Below are positions 8,843 to 17,267 of a stretch of DNA of 64,000 nucleotides, one piece after another. The DNA comes from a virus. Made by a program: the position numbers and the translations under genes. How positions within the stretch are numbered: position 1 is the first letter of the stretch; every line of letters starts with the position of its first letter. The stretch covers positions 1-64,000 of IMG/VR virus record IMGVR_UViG_3300025669_002088. The stretch is one strand, 5' to 3'. The notes below the pieces were generated by a model. The model did no database searches. It worked only from the letters and a program-made list of their open reading frames with translations, and was not told the DNA's origin.

Positions 8843-9526
8843 TCAGGGGGTGACATCGGGCTGAAACGTCGGTGTGACGACGGCGGGTCTCCCTGGGAGC
8901 ATAATTCTGTTGTCCTGAAGGGGGAGGCCCACTACATCCACGAGGGGGCTCTGGGCCAGCAACTCGTTGGCGGAGGATTCGTCCAGATCGAACAGGTACT
9001 CGTCCTCCTCAGCGTAGGCTCGTAACGTGTCGTTCTCCCAACGCACCTCTCGAACCATCTCATAAGGTCCGAGTACCCGACGCCGAGCACGTTCTGCCCA
9101 CTCTGTGTCCACGTAAATCCTATCAGGTGGGGTGCCCGGATCCGCTTGGTGGGTAACGGAGAGAAGGGCAGACCCAAATCGGATTCTGTTCCTGGAGGGG
9201 GGAACCACACCACCGTCCCCTCCCATGGGGCGATTAAGGGTCTGCATGATCGCCCGTGCCTGGATGAACAGCTCGTCTCGGTCGTCCTGGCAGTCAGCGA
9301 TAAGGAAGCAACTTTGACTTTGCCTAAGGTCCATGCACGCTCGGACACACATCCAGGTGCTGGCCCCAAGCTGACGGAAACAATCGTCGGTAGGAACTTG
9401 GGGTTTTGTGGAAAGCAACCCGCCACTACTATGACGAGAGACGTTCATCAGGAAAGCATCCTGCATGAACTCATCCAAGGGACGCAGACCCAGTCTGCTA
9501 TACGCCCTCTCCAATCCACTCCACAT
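8843..9526 (-). CDS. Hypothetical protein, 227 aa
   Basis: Not recognised. The protein is soluble and somewhat acidic at the C-terminus. It has a central segment SCFLIADCQDDRDELFIQAR and a later beta-rich part (NRIRFGSALLSVTHQADPG). No Walker or Zn motif is visible. The start is uncertain: the best Shine-Dalgarno (GGAGG) lies about 25 nt upstream of the ATG. It follows the 9541-10146 gene by 14 nt on the same strand. Confidence 0.6.
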   Translation of the reverse strand: MWSGLERAYSRLGLRPLDEFMQDAFLMNVSRHSSGGLLSTKPQVPTDDCFRQLGASTWMCVRACMDLRQSQSCFLIADCQDDRDELFIQARAIMQTLNRPMGGDGGVVPPSRNRIRFGSALLSVTHQADPGTPPDRIYVDTEWAERARRRVLGPYEMVREVRWENDTLRAYAEEDEYLFDLDESSANELLAQSPLVDVVGLPLQDNRIMLPGRPAVVTPTFQPDVTP

Positions 9527-9540
9527 CGGTGCTTGTTTGA

Positions 9541-10146
9541 TCAGGGATCACCTCCGGTAGTCAATTCCAAAATAGTACGGAGCCGTGGTTCTCTAAACAG
9601 GGGAAAGCCATAGGCCACGTCATCCAGGAACGACCCCGTCGCCCCAATACGGTGCATCCGGGCAAGGAGGGAGTCCGTATCAAAGGTGGCCCCATAGTAG
9701 GCCCAGTCTTCGGGGATGGTACCCCAGATCCGATTTCGTAACCTTCCCCTGTGCCTGGGTTTCTCAGTTTTCCAGGTCAGGTCGACCACTTTGCCGTTGA
9801 TGGAGGCCCACCCGTGGAGGGTGGGGACGCTGTTCAACCCGATGGCCCACCCCTCGCAGTAAATTAGTTCCCGTGATGTATCGAAAGCCACCAAGAGTTG
9901 GGCGTTGTAATAGCAATGCCCCAATCTGAAGTGTTTCTCGGGGCACAGGGTAAGAGCTTGCAGGACTGTGGTCCTTTCCTGCGGGGTCAAAGGACCAGAG
10001 GAAAAGGGTGAACCCCTGTCCAGGACATAATCCTCGCCACCTTGGTAGTTGTAGCCCTCCGGGAAGACGAGTCCGAGCCTCTTCTTGAAACGGACGGTCT
10101 CCCTCAGATACTGGAGCAGTGTTTCCTTGACGGTCCCCACGGACAC
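9541..10146 (-). CDS. Hypothetical protein with a Cys/His pattern reminiscent of transglutaminase-like folds
   Basis: 201 aa. The middle reads HCYYNAQLLV, then YCEGWAIG, HGWASINGKVVDLTW. This Cys - EGWA - HGW - D order resembles small transglutaminase/NlpC-like phage proteins, but the match is by eye and weak. The start is preceded by AGGAGGTGTCCGT. A -10-like CGAGTAGA lies upstream at about 10163-10170 but lacks the GATCATC box. Confidence 0.55.
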   Translation of the reverse strand: MSVGTVKETLLQYLRETVRFKKRLGLVFPEGYNYQGGEDYVLDRGSPFSSGPLTPQERTTVLQALTLCPEKHFRLGHCYYNAQLLVAFDTSRELIYCEGWAIGLNSVPTLHGWASINGKVVDLTWKTEKPRHRGRLRNRIWGTIPEDWAYYGATFDTDSLLARMHRIGATGSFLDDVAYGFPLFREPRLRTILELTTGGDP

Positions 10147-10160
10147 CTCCTGTCACTGTT

Positions 10161-10415
10161 CTACTCGGATGGGATAGAAAAGCGCACCGGCTCAGGAGGA
10201 TTGTCGTCCTCGGTCAGTTCCCAAAACCTGTAGGGGGCCTGGGAGTCATCATCCGTGTGGCTCACCCACCAAGTGTCAGGGTGTCCCTCTACTGGTTTCA
10301 AGACGACCCCGTGTGTTGCCCGGCGTTTGGCGAGACTGGCTTTGACAGCCACAATATCACAGGTGAGGTCGGGATTTGTCAGTACAGGTAAATCTGGCCT
10401 GATTGATGTGACGTT
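10161..10415 (-). CDS. Hypothetical small protein, 84 aa
   Basis: The start at 10413-10415 (MNVTSIRPDLP) was chosen because the preceding gene stops at 10418, leaving a 2-nt gap that suggests translational coupling. The protein has Trp- and Asp-rich segments (WWVSHTDDDSQAP) and no recognisable domain. Confidence 0.6.
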   Translation of the reverse strand, partial: NVTSIRPDLPVLTNPDLTCDIVAVKASLAKRRATHGVVLKPVEGHPDTWWVSHTDDDSQAPYRFWELTEDDNPPEPVRFSIPSE

Positions 10416-10417
10416 CA

Positions 10418-11263
10418 TTAGAAGAGCCACAGAACTTGGCCAGGTAGCGCCCCATGATAACCATCTCTGAAGCGGACATTTGCGGGTACTGGTTCCGGGG
10501 TCACCTGTCCGACCTTGATTGTGTAGGAACACGATCCCGTACAGGTGACGGCAAAATAGTTAGGAACGTGCGCCTGTCGTATCTCTACCAGCTCGTTATA
10601 GAGCACCTCGGGTGTCTGATGTCCCCCATACGGTAGTTCTTCCCAAGCAAAGAGCACCTTTCCTTTGTGGCGCACCTGCCCCAGGAAGACGGCTTGCTTG
10701 TGGGCCTGCAACCCTTTATAGATGCCACCCACGACGAGATCCTTGACCCGTAGCTTCCCACCACGGGGGAGCCGCCGTTGCGCCTCTACTTTCTCCAGAT
10801 CCTTGTAGAGGAGAGAGTTCATCGGGGCCAGTCGCATCGAAGATCCGAGCTTCACCCACCTGAACGGTCCCTCCAGGATCCCGTCCGGGGGAATCCCCTG
10901 GGTGAAGATGATGTAGAGGATCACATCCTCCCGCAGATCCACAAGGTGGTTTTCGGGGGTCATTACCTTCCAGGCACGTCCACCTTCCGCCCGGAGGTCA
11001 AGCCCCACGAGCTTCAGGTAGGGGATCGGGTCATTGTCCCGCAGGTCGAAGGTGGCGTCGTCGGCCCTGTCCACCACACCACCGACGTTACCCAACGTCC
11101 AGTAACGAGCGGTGGTGTCCTTTTTGGACTTGGCGTCAACGACCATGACGGGGGTGGCATGCACCATCCCCACGTACATCTGCTGCTCGATAGGTTCCCT
11201 GGCGAAGACTTTGAGCTTCTCCGGGATGCCCCCGCTGTTGCCTCTCTTGGCGTAGATGTTCAT
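10418..11263 (-). CDS. Hypothetical protein, 281 aa
   Basis: The start at 11261-11263 follows a strong GAGGAGGGGG site. The protein is rich in beta-strand-like stretches (VILYIIFTQG, RWVKLGSSMRL, YFAVTCTGSCSYTIKVGQV) and contains KDLVVGGIYKG. No family recognised. It is part of a minus-strand run (12667 to 10161) with overlapping or nearly touching genes, most likely one operon driven from 12592-12617. Confidence 0.65.
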   Translation of the reverse strand: MNIYAKRGNSGGIPEKLKVFAREPIEQQMYVGMVHATPVMVVDAKSKKDTTARYWTLGNVGGVVDRADDATFDLRDNDPIPYLKLVGLDLRAEGGRAWKVMTPENHLVDLREDVILYIIFTQGIPPDGILEGPFRWVKLGSSMRLAPMNSLLYKDLEKVEAQRRLPRGGKLRVKDLVVGGIYKGLQAHKQAVFLGQVRHKGKVLFAWEELPYGGHQTPEVLYNELVEIRQAHVPNYFAVTCTGSCSYTIKVGQVTPEPVPANVRFRDGYHGALPGQVLWLF

Positions 11264-11273
11264 ATCCCCCTCC

Positions 11274-12116
11274 TCAGCACCAGTAGGCATAGAGCAGCGG
11301 CCTCAACTGATCGAGGAAAGCCGCAGGGTCGATCACACAGTCCAACCACAAGACCAGGGCCACCACGGTCATTGGCAGGGGTGGGCGGAAGTCCCGCTTC
11401 AGGTGCCGTAGGAGGGCTCCTGTGGCCATAGGTCCGTATAGGTCGTCCCCTCGTACCCTTGGACCCCTCCGGACCCCTGTAAGGTAGGAGTAGGTCGAGT
11501 CACAGAGCTTCACCGGCCCCAACTCGTCCACGATGTTCCCCAATTCATCCGGCGAGGGCACGGGGGCGGTGGGATCCAACCTGAAACTCCGTGCTGGTTT
11601 GCGGAACCGGATGCGGAAGCCGTTGTAGGGATAGATGCCGGATTGCCTGAGGCGACGCACCCTCGTCTGTTGTCCGTGCCACTGGGACTCCTCGACCCAA
11701 TCCAGGGTGTTGTCCCTGCGGTGCCACTGGGTGGAGCACTCAGGTGGGACGAACATCAGCACCTGGGGATCGCCACCCTCCGTTTCATGGATGAAACACT
11801 GTTCCGGTGCCACCCCGAACATCCGCTGGGGATCACGCTCCAGCATCTGTTCAATCATCTGGATGTCCCACTGGAAGCTGTGCCCCGAGATCGCACGGGG
11901 ATCCTCCCTGCGGTGAAGCTCGATGATGTCAGCCTTGTTCCGTTGCATCCAGGACATGAAATCCTGAAGGCTCGTGGCACACCGCTCCTCGGCGGTAGCG
12001 GCGAGCTTCTCCCAGTCTAGCCGGGGGTCCAACATCGTTGGATTGAGGGTGTCGGGGGAATCGATCTTCAGGTTGGTGATCCCGTAGCCGACAGTTTTGT
12101 GGACCCGGATACCCAT
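11274..12116 (-). CDS. Hypothetical protein, 280 aa
   Basis: The ATG at 12114-12116 overlaps the TGA of the preceding gene (ATGA), which fixes the start (MGIRVHKTVGYG). The N-terminal part (to about residue 110) is rich in charged residues and Trp, and the C-terminal part ends in a hydrophobic helix (MTVVALVLWLDCVID). No known domain is visible. It is coupled to both neighbours. Confidence 0.65.
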   Translation of the reverse strand: MGIRVHKTVGYGITNLKIDSPDTLNPTMLDPRLDWEKLAATAEERCATSLQDFMSWMQRNKADIIELHRREDPRAISGHSFQWDIQMIEQMLERDPQRMFGVAPEQCFIHETEGGDPQVLMFVPPECSTQWHRRDNTLDWVEESQWHGQQTRVRRLRQSGIYPYNGFRIRFRKPARSFRLDPTAPVPSPDELGNIVDELGPVKLCDSTYSYLTGVRRGPRVRGDDLYGPMATGALLRHLKRDFRPPLPMTVVALVLWLDCVIDPAAFLDQLRPLLYAYWC

Positions 12117-12490
12117 CAGATCTCCCCGATCTTTGCCGCCAGCCACCGGGCCATATTCCAGCCCACCTCGGTGGGTTCAAATCGAGCCGTGGGGGAGAAG
12201 TGTTCCGTGTTTTCCGAGAAGTGAGGGTCGATCTTCCCCTGTCGGAGCAACTGTGCCAGGGTCACGTTCAGGAACAGGAGCACCTTGCGGCCCTCGTAGT
12301 TGGTGCAGTCCAGGTACTCGATCTCGATGATCAACGCCCCTGGGTGGTCTTCATCCCAACGCAGGACTTTGTAGCGGGACGGGTCAGGGTTGGGGAGAGG
12401 AGGCGCAGGGGTTGAGGGTTGGGGGCAACAGCCGCCACGGGGTTTGTCAAAGGAACTCATGCTGTTACTGAACCCAATGTGAAGACCCAT
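12116..12490 (-). CDS. Hypothetical protein, 124 aa
   Basis: The start at 12488-12490 is preceded by GAGAGG; an internal ATG ten codons later is an alternative. A Pro-rich segment (PSTPAPPLPNPDPS) precedes a compact domain with IIEIEYLDC and FLNVTLAQLL. It abuts the small gene at 12491-12667. No family recognised. Confidence 0.6.
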   Translation of the reverse strand: MGLHIGFSNSMSSFDKPRGGCCPQPSTPAPPLPNPDPSRYKVLRWDEDHPGALIIEIEYLDCTNYEGRKVLLFLNVTLAQLLRQGKIDPHFSENTEHFSPTARFEPTEVGWNMARWLAAKIGEI

Positions 12491-12667
12491 CTAAAACCTC
12501 TCGATGAAGACGTGTGTGACGGTGATCCGCCGCACCAATCCTCTTTGAGCGTCCCTGACCTTTCCCGTTTCAGAGAAGCGTATCACCTCATCTACTCGAA
12601 GCCTGCCTTTGATGATCAAAACACGCTGCGTGGAGTGGGTTCCGACCTTGGCTATTATCCATTTCAA
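12491..12667 (-). CDS. Small basic protein with TTG start, 58 aa
   Basis: The TTG at 12665-12667 overlaps the TGA stop of the radical SAM gene. The frame reads MKWIIAKVGTHSTQRVLIIK and ends ITVTHVFIERF before a TAG at 12491-12493, directly abutting the next gene. Lys, Arg and Val/Ile are abundant. Full use of the inter-gene space and the stop/start overlap support it as real. An internal promoter (12592-12617) lies inside it. Confidence 0.6.
   Translation of the reverse strand: MKWIIAKVGTHSTQRVLIIKGRLRVDEVIRFSETGKVRDAQRGLVRRITVTHVFIERF
12592..12617 (-). promoter_or_regulatory. Element-specific promoter motif
   Basis: The minus strand reads GATCATC - 12 nt - CGAGTAG, inside the 58-aa gene and about 100 nt upstream of the 12116-12490 gene. 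It would allow transcription of the downstream block independently of the radical SAM gene. Confidence 0.6.
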
Positions 12668-13377
12668 GGGGCTTCACCGATGGCCTCCTGCTGGAGCTTG
12701 TCCAGGTTGAGTACCAGCCCGCAGCGGTTGCATCTCATGTCGCAGAGGTTGCGGGTCACGGTCTCGGGGCTGTCCCACACGGTCCCGATAGGGTGGCACG
12801 AGGATGCTTCCCCGGCGACCACGGTGCCGTCCGGATTGATAGAGGGCGTACAGAACTTCCCCAGACCCCAGAGGTATGCCAGCGCCTGCCCCACGTTCCC
12901 GAAAGATCGGGCACAGCTTCGAAGGTTGAAGCAGTAAGGGGTGAGCCGGTTGCACAGGAGCTTATTGGTCAAAGCCCGCCCGAAGGGGGCAACCTGTCGG
13001 ATCTGGTTTTCGTATTTGACCTTGGGGTGGGGGAACACCTTGATCGTGTCGGGGTAGAATCGGGGATCGTTGGTGACCTGGACACCCCACACCTGGGGAA
13101 GCACCTGCTCCCGTAGTTCCTCATTGGCCAAGAAGAGTCCGTTGGACATCAGAAGCACCTTCAGCCCCATCGTGTTGGCGACACTCAGGAAGGTCAACAG
13201 ATTGGGGTTCTCCGTGGGCTCCCCGCCGCTCAGGAACACCACGGGGGCGTCCAGACTGCGAAGGAAGTTCAGGGCCATTAGGTACGTGTTGAAGGCCATG
13301 TGCGCCCCGTTGTGGCTGGCCTCAATCAGGCAGTGGGTGCAGCCCATCGTGCAGCAGTTGGTGATTCGGATCAGCAA
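12664..13377 (-). CDS. Radical SAM protein
   Basis: 237 aa. The N-terminal CCTMGCTHC gives the classical CX3CX2C cluster for the SAM-binding 4Fe-4S centre. VVFLSGGEPTENP (about 46-58) is the GGE motif. C-terminal cysteines (CDMRCNRCG, and CYFNLRSC-like pairs earlier) could bind a second cluster, as in SPASM/twitch-type enzymes. The substrate is unknown. The start (MLIRITNCC) is preceded by AGGAGGTAAC. It leads a minus-strand run of hypothetical genes. Confidence 0.8.
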   Translation of the reverse strand: MLIRITNCCTMGCTHCLIEASHNGAHMAFNTYLMALNFLRSLDAPVVFLSGGEPTENPNLLTFLSVANTMGLKVLLMSNGLFLANEELREQVLPQVWGVQVTNDPRFYPDTIKVFPHPKVKYENQIRQVAPFGRALTNKLLCNRLTPYCFNLRSCARSFGNVGQALAYLWGLGKFCTPSINPDGTVVAGEASSCHPIGTVWDSPETVTRNLCDMRCNRCGLVLNLDKLQQEAIGEAP

Positions 13378-13415
13378 AGTTACCTCCTAAAGAGGGGTTT
13401 CCGTTGTGTTGCACA

Positions 13416-13646
13416 TCACGCTTCCCTTAACCGTTCACCCGCTTCATACAGGATAATGCCTCGTCGGTCGTCCCACTCTATGTCCAACGCCATCGTTAAC
13501 AGGATGTCAGCTAGTAGCGTGTTTGGGACAGCCCCCAAGAACGGTGGGTCTATCGTTTTGTCCAGCCATCCTCGTATGCGTTTCTCTTGCAAAGGTTCTA
13601 ACGGAAACCGCCCCAAAAGTACCAGCATTTCTTTGACCGTTGCCAT
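13416..13646 (-). CDS. Hypothetical protein, 76 aa
   Basis: Its ATG overlaps the preceding stop (TAATG) and has a purine-rich AAGGAAG site. It is a small helical protein (MATVKEMLVLLGRF...). No family recognised. Last gene of the 14555-13416 operon. Confidence 0.6.
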   Translation of the reverse strand: MATVKEMLVLLGRFPLEPLQEKRIRGWLDKTIDPPFLGAVPNTLLADILLTMALDIEWDDRRGIILYEAGERLREA

Positions 13647-13966
13647 TAGCAGCTTCCTTTTGGCTGTATGGCCCCGGCCCTCACGGAAACGTCCTGGCCG
13701 TCCAGCGAAAGGGTCACGGCCCCACCCTCACAGAGGCGGCAAAGGAGTTTGTTGGCGTCTTTGACGTAGATGGGGATGCCTGTAATCGCCCGGAACACCA
13801 CGAACCCTTTCCGAGTCTGGCGGTCCTCCTGGTGGTATCTCTCCTGAACCAATCTGGACTCATCGAGGGGTTCCCATTTGGGATGGCCATAGCCAGGAGC
13901 GAACTGACTGACGGAACGAGGGATGAAGTCCCCGATGGAAATCGTATGTTTAGGGAAGCCCGTCAT
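13646..13966 (-). CDS. Hypothetical protein, 106 aa
   Basis: It overlaps the upstream gene by 4 nt and the downstream gene by 1 nt. It has a mixed alpha/beta composition with GFVVFRAITGIPIYVKDANK and a Cys pair (CRLC) near residue 82. No domain recognised. Confidence 0.6.
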   Translation of the reverse strand: MTGFPKHTISIGDFIPRSVSQFAPGYGHPKWEPLDESRLVQERYHQEDRQTRKGFVVFRAITGIPIYVKDANKLLCRLCEGGAVTLSLDGQDVSVRAGAIQPKGSC

Positions 13967-14328
13967 GTGTTTATAGTCCTGTGATAACGGATCTCACAAG
14001 CAGCCACAGCGTCCGCACCCGTATTGTAGCCTTCGAACTCTCTAACCGTATTGAGCCCGCAAGTCCAGTGCTTCCCTACGTTGCAGATCATCCCCACGTG
14101 CCTGTGTCCTTCCAGCACAATGTATGCTTCCTGAGTGTCCTCCTGCCAAGCTCCCGTTTCCGAAGTACCCTCGAAGGACACGGGACGAAGATGGTAACGA
14201 TCAGGCAACTTGGGACGAGACCCCGAAAGCACAGAGCGTGTCAACGCTTTTACTTTGCGCTGGTAGCGGACAACCTCGAACAGGCCAAGGATCAGGAAGG
14301 CAATGCCAACAACGACATAGGCATTCAT
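13963..14328 (-). CDS. Membrane-anchored hypothetical protein, 121 aa
   Basis: The ATG at 14326-14328 overlaps the upstream TGA and follows GGGAGGTAGAG. One N-terminal transmembrane segment (AYVVVGIAFLILGLFEVV) is followed by RYQRK, so the soluble domain probably lies outside if the positive residues stay in the cytoplasm. Cys residues flank VGKHWTCGL. No family recognised. Confidence 0.65.
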   Translation of the reverse strand: MNAYVVVGIAFLILGLFEVVRYQRKVKALTRSVLSGSRPKLPDRYHLRPVSFEGTSETGAWQEDTQEAYIVLEGHRHVGMICNVGKHWTCGLNTVREFEGYNTGADAVAACEIRYHRTINT

Positions 14329-14555
14329 CACTCTACCTCCCAACCGGGCTGGACCCACATGACCTCGTTGCGTTCCTTCACGATGACTTTGCAGATTTCG
14401 TCATCGGCGGACATCTTGATCCCGTCACGGGAACAGCCGACCACTTCCTTCGTGGCGGTGTCCTTGTAAACGGTCGGGACGTCGGACAGGACGAACAGTA
14501 GAGCGACAAAGGCGAACGCCGCCAGGATACCAAGGGTACGAAGGGGATGTTTCAT
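14328..14555 (-). CDS. Small membrane or secreted protein, 75 aa
   Basis: The start at 14553-14555 (MKHPLRTLGILAAF) has GTAGGAGG upstream. One hydrophobic segment (about 7-24) could be a signal anchor, followed by a short polar domain with two Cys. It is first in a four-gene operon and lies about 25 nt downstream of the promoter motif at 14578-14603. Confidence 0.65.
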   Translation of the reverse strand: MKHPLRTLGILAAFAFVALLFVLSDVPTVYKDTATKEVVGCSRDGIKMSADDEICKVIVKERNEVMWVQPGWEVE

Positions 14556-14577
14556 TTTGTTATGCCTCCTACCCTGT

Positions 14578-14603
14578 CTACTCAGGGGTCGGCTCAGATG
14601 ATC
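14578..14603 (-). promoter_or_regulatory. Element-specific promoter motif
   Basis: Minus strand: GATCATC - 12 nt - TGAGTAG. It lies inside the 3' end of the DNA methyltransferase gene and drives the small membrane-protein operon (14555 to 13416). Confidence 0.7.
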
Positions 14604-16296
14604 CCTCATCATCACCCCACAGATCTTGGAACGTTTGTTGGTCCCAAACCCTGTCGTTATCCTTCTTGCGTAAAATGTAAATTGGATCCGGGAGTGGAAC
14701 ATACTCTTCCCGAGGGCGGTAGAGGGGTAACAAAGGCTTCTTCCCCCTCTCATAGTCGTCCCAGGACAAAACCTGGATCCGGGGACACCTCGGATTAGGA
14801 GAAACCGGAAGAGCGTCGTTGGTTTCCTTCAGATACCGTGCATCTGAATCATTCATGGGATACAGGCTGTAGGTTACGAAATAGGGTGGACGAGAACGCA
14901 CACCACGGATCAAACCGTCCTCTAACTTGGCACGAGCCTTCCCAATCTTATTCTGAAGTGACCCGGTCTGTGCCGTGATGTCCACCCAGGCCAGTAAAGT
15001 CCCGTCCTCCCTGTACAACCTTCCGTCTTTACCCCCATCAGCACCAAGGGAGTCTGATCCCTCCGCCTCCAATAAAGCCACCCACACTTGTTCCAGTTTT
15101 TTATGTCCCTTCAACCCTTTGAGCACCTTGCTGTTGAAGGCTGGATTGGTGCTCAATTTATGCGCTCCGGCGTAGGTGCGAGGTGACCCGGTCAATTCGA
15201 TTTTGTCTAACGCAGGTGACTCAGGAAAAGCCTTCGTCAGACGCTCCAATGCAAACTCCGGGAAGTGGATGTTCACATCGGAGACCCAGAACCGGCGGTT
15301 TGTTCTCATCGCAGCCACCGCCGTTGTTCCTGTTCCTCCAAAGGGATCGATAACCAGATCGCCTTCTTTGGTGGTGGCTTTAATGAGGGCCTCCACCAGA
15401 GCTTCCGGTTTCTGTGTACTATTGGCCCATTTGCCTTTCACTTTTTCTTTGGGTGTGAGGAAAAGGTTATCCCAAAAATGGGATGCATTTTTAAGGATGC
15501 CCCCGTCGCCCACGTAAACCTTCTTCCAGGGACGCCGGTAGATCCCTCCGTCCTTTGCCTTACTGTCCGTGTAGTCCAACAGCCCTTGATCCTCGTACTC
15601 TTGCATCGTTTTCCGGGTGATGCCCCTGATGCATTTGTACCCCGTCCATTCATAGGTATAGGCGGGATGTCCTCCGATCAGGTCCGAGCGTGTGTACTCT
15701 CCAATTGCGTCCGTGTAGGTTTGCCTTCGGCACTTTAGGGGGATCTGATGGCTCTCCCAATAGGGTTTGGCTCCCCCCTTCCAGATCACTGTCAACGTGT
15801 CCACGCAACGTCCCTGCCACTGGGTGTTGGGGCGTTCCTTAGAGGTTCTTCTCCAGTAGATGGGCTCTGCTGGGGTGTTGAAAATATAACGGCAGAGGGT
15901 GTGTATGGTAGTCCCGAACTTGTCATCCGCATGGAAGATCAAAGCGTGACCGGGTCTCAGTGCCCGGTGGGACTTCCAGATGATATAGGCCACATTGATC
16001 AGAAAGGCCCATTCTGAATTGGGCCTTAGTACCTTCTCCATCTCAAGGAAGTCCAGTAGGCCCGTACACTTTTGAAGGGCCTTTTCTGCTCTCACTGTTT
16101 CCTCCGAGGCCATTTTGGACAAGGCGCTAAAAGCCTTGTTCTGAGCTTCGTCCGCTCCCTCTAACCCATAAACAGGGTTAAGGGTGTACGGTGGATCCAG
16201 GTAGATGCACCCCGCTACATTCTCGGGCGTTAACAGAGGGGACAGAACGTCCCCAACATGACCGAAACCGAGCCAATTGCCATCATCGTAAAGCAT
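14578..16296 (-). CDS. DNA adenine methyltransferase (N6/N4 type) with C-terminal extension
   Basis: The ATG at 16294-16296 was preferred to an upstream GTG because GGAGG lies 8 nt before it; 572 aa. Catalytic motif IV YLDPPYTLNPVY (about 32-43) comes before the SAM motif DPFGGTGTTAVAA (about 306-318). This order is typical of beta-class N6-adenine or N4-cytosine methyltransferases. The last 200 residues contain a separate part (ALLEAEGSDSLGADGG..) with no clear homology. No restriction gene is adjacent, so a solitary methylase protecting phage DNA is likely. Confidence 0.85.
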   Translation of the reverse strand: MLYDDGNWLGFGHVGDVLSPLLTPENVAGCIYLDPPYTLNPVYGLEGADEAQNKAFSALSKMASEETVRAEKALQKCTGLLDFLEMEKVLRPNSEWAFLINVAYIIWKSHRALRPGHALIFHADDKFGTTIHTLCRYIFNTPAEPIYWRRTSKERPNTQWQGRCVDTLTVIWKGGAKPYWESHQIPLKCRRQTYTDAIGEYTRSDLIGGHPAYTYEWTGYKCIRGITRKTMQEYEDQGLLDYTDSKAKDGGIYRRPWKKVYVGDGGILKNASHFWDNLFLTPKEKVKGKWANSTQKPEALVEALIKATTKEGDLVIDPFGGTGTTAVAAMRTNRRFWVSDVNIHFPEFALERLTKAFPESPALDKIELTGSPRTYAGAHKLSTNPAFNSKVLKGLKGHKKLEQVWVALLEAEGSDSLGADGGKDGRLYREDGTLLAWVDITAQTGSLQNKIGKARAKLEDGLIRGVRSRPPYFVTYSLYPMNDSDARYLKETNDALPVSPNPRCPRIQVLSWDDYERGKKPLLPLYRPREEYVPLPDPIYILRKKDNDRVWDQQTFQDLWGDDEGSSEPTPE

Positions 16297-16437
16297 TTTG
16301 AGCACCTCCTTTTCAGACACTTCTACCCCAACGGGTGTGAAAGGAACGGAAAACCAGCGCTTTGGGTGGCTGTGTTAGGAGGCGGGAGGTACCTTCCGAC
16401 CCGGACCCCAGATGCCGTGCTCAAATCCCGTGGTGCT

Positions 16438-16842
16438 TTACGAGCCCGTATGGTCCCACACACCGTCGCCCAGGTATGTGATGTCGTCCCAGATCGTGCC
16501 ATGGGATTTTCCCACGTCGGTACTGAAACTGTAGATCATCACGGTGCCATCGTTCAGTCGGCAATAGGAGTTGGTCTTTCTGCCCACGAAAGTGCTCAGT
16601 TTAGAGCTTTCCGCCAGGGCCGAAAACCAGAAGGATCTCTGATCAGTCCTATTTCGCATGGGGGTAATCTCCTCTTTGTTGAAGACCGCTGCATCGCAGA
16701 GGGGCTCGAAGAAGCCACCCTCGGACAGTGGTTTGCAAGCGTATTGATCTGGATCTGCCGGAGTCCCTCTGTTCCATTCCGCTGCACAATGGAGAACGTG
16801 CTTGCAGTCCTTACAACGGAGTAGGTCCTTTCGGGACGACAT
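16438..16842 (-). CDS. Hypothetical Cys-rich protein, 134 aa
   Basis: The ATG at 16840-16842 overlaps the preceding stop (ATGA). CKDCKHVLHC near the N-terminus and later Cys residues (YACKPL, PLCDAAVF) suggest a zinc site. The C-terminal part reads NDGTVMIYSFSTDVGKSHG. No family recognised. Confidence 0.65.
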   Translation of the reverse strand: MSSRKDLLRCKDCKHVLHCAAEWNRGTPADPDQYACKPLSEGGFFEPLCDAAVFNKEEITPMRNRTDQRSFWFSALAESSKLSTFVGRKTNSYCRLNDGTVMIYSFSTDVGKSHGTIWDDITYLGDGVWDHTGS

Positions 16843-17246
16843 CACTCCTCGACCTGAACGATGATGACCTTCGCCACGTTGCCCATGGGGAAGGTTTCCT
16901 TCAGGGCCTTGTGCGGACCACGAGCCGGGACCAACACCTCGATGTGGTGCTCCGAGAAGGAGATCAGCGTACCACGGGCACCCGTCGCCCCAGGCCCCTT
17001 GGTCCGGGGGACCACCTCGACGGTGTCGCCCCGCCTGTAGGACACGCAGGTGCTGTATATGGACTTCGAGGGCAGGCTGTCTTTGAGGACCTGGATCAGG
17101 GCCGGTCTCAGTATGTCCCCGAGGATGGTGGCGAAGTGTTTCGTCAGCGTCTTCATCCGTTCCTCGGGGTACCCCCCGAAGATGTCCCACACGGCCCTGC
17201 TAACCCCCGTCCTCACGAGGTCTTTCTGGTCTTCCATCGACAACAT
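16842..17246 (-). CDS. Hypothetical protein, 134 aa
   Basis: The start at 17244-17246 follows GAAGGAGC. A helical N-terminal half is followed by a KOW/SH3-like beta region (VSYRRGDTVEVVP, GTLISFSEHHIEVLVP). This may be a small-barrel domain that binds nucleic acid; that is an inference from the pattern alone. It lies 21 nt downstream of rtcB. Confidence 0.6.
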   Translation of the reverse strand: MLSMEDQKDLVRTGVSRAVWDIFGGYPEERMKTLTKHFATILGDILRPALIQVLKDSLPSKSIYSTCVSYRRGDTVEVVPRTKGPGATGARGTLISFSEHHIEVLVPARGPHKALKETFPMGNVAKVIIVQVEE

Positions 17247-17267
17247 AGCGACGCTCCTTCGGGGCTG

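Noticed and set aside
16846-17190. N-terminal extension of the 16438-16842 frame up to 17190
   Set aside because: The extension is an out-of-frame reading of the 16842-17246 gene; the ATGA overlap at 16842 is the natural start.
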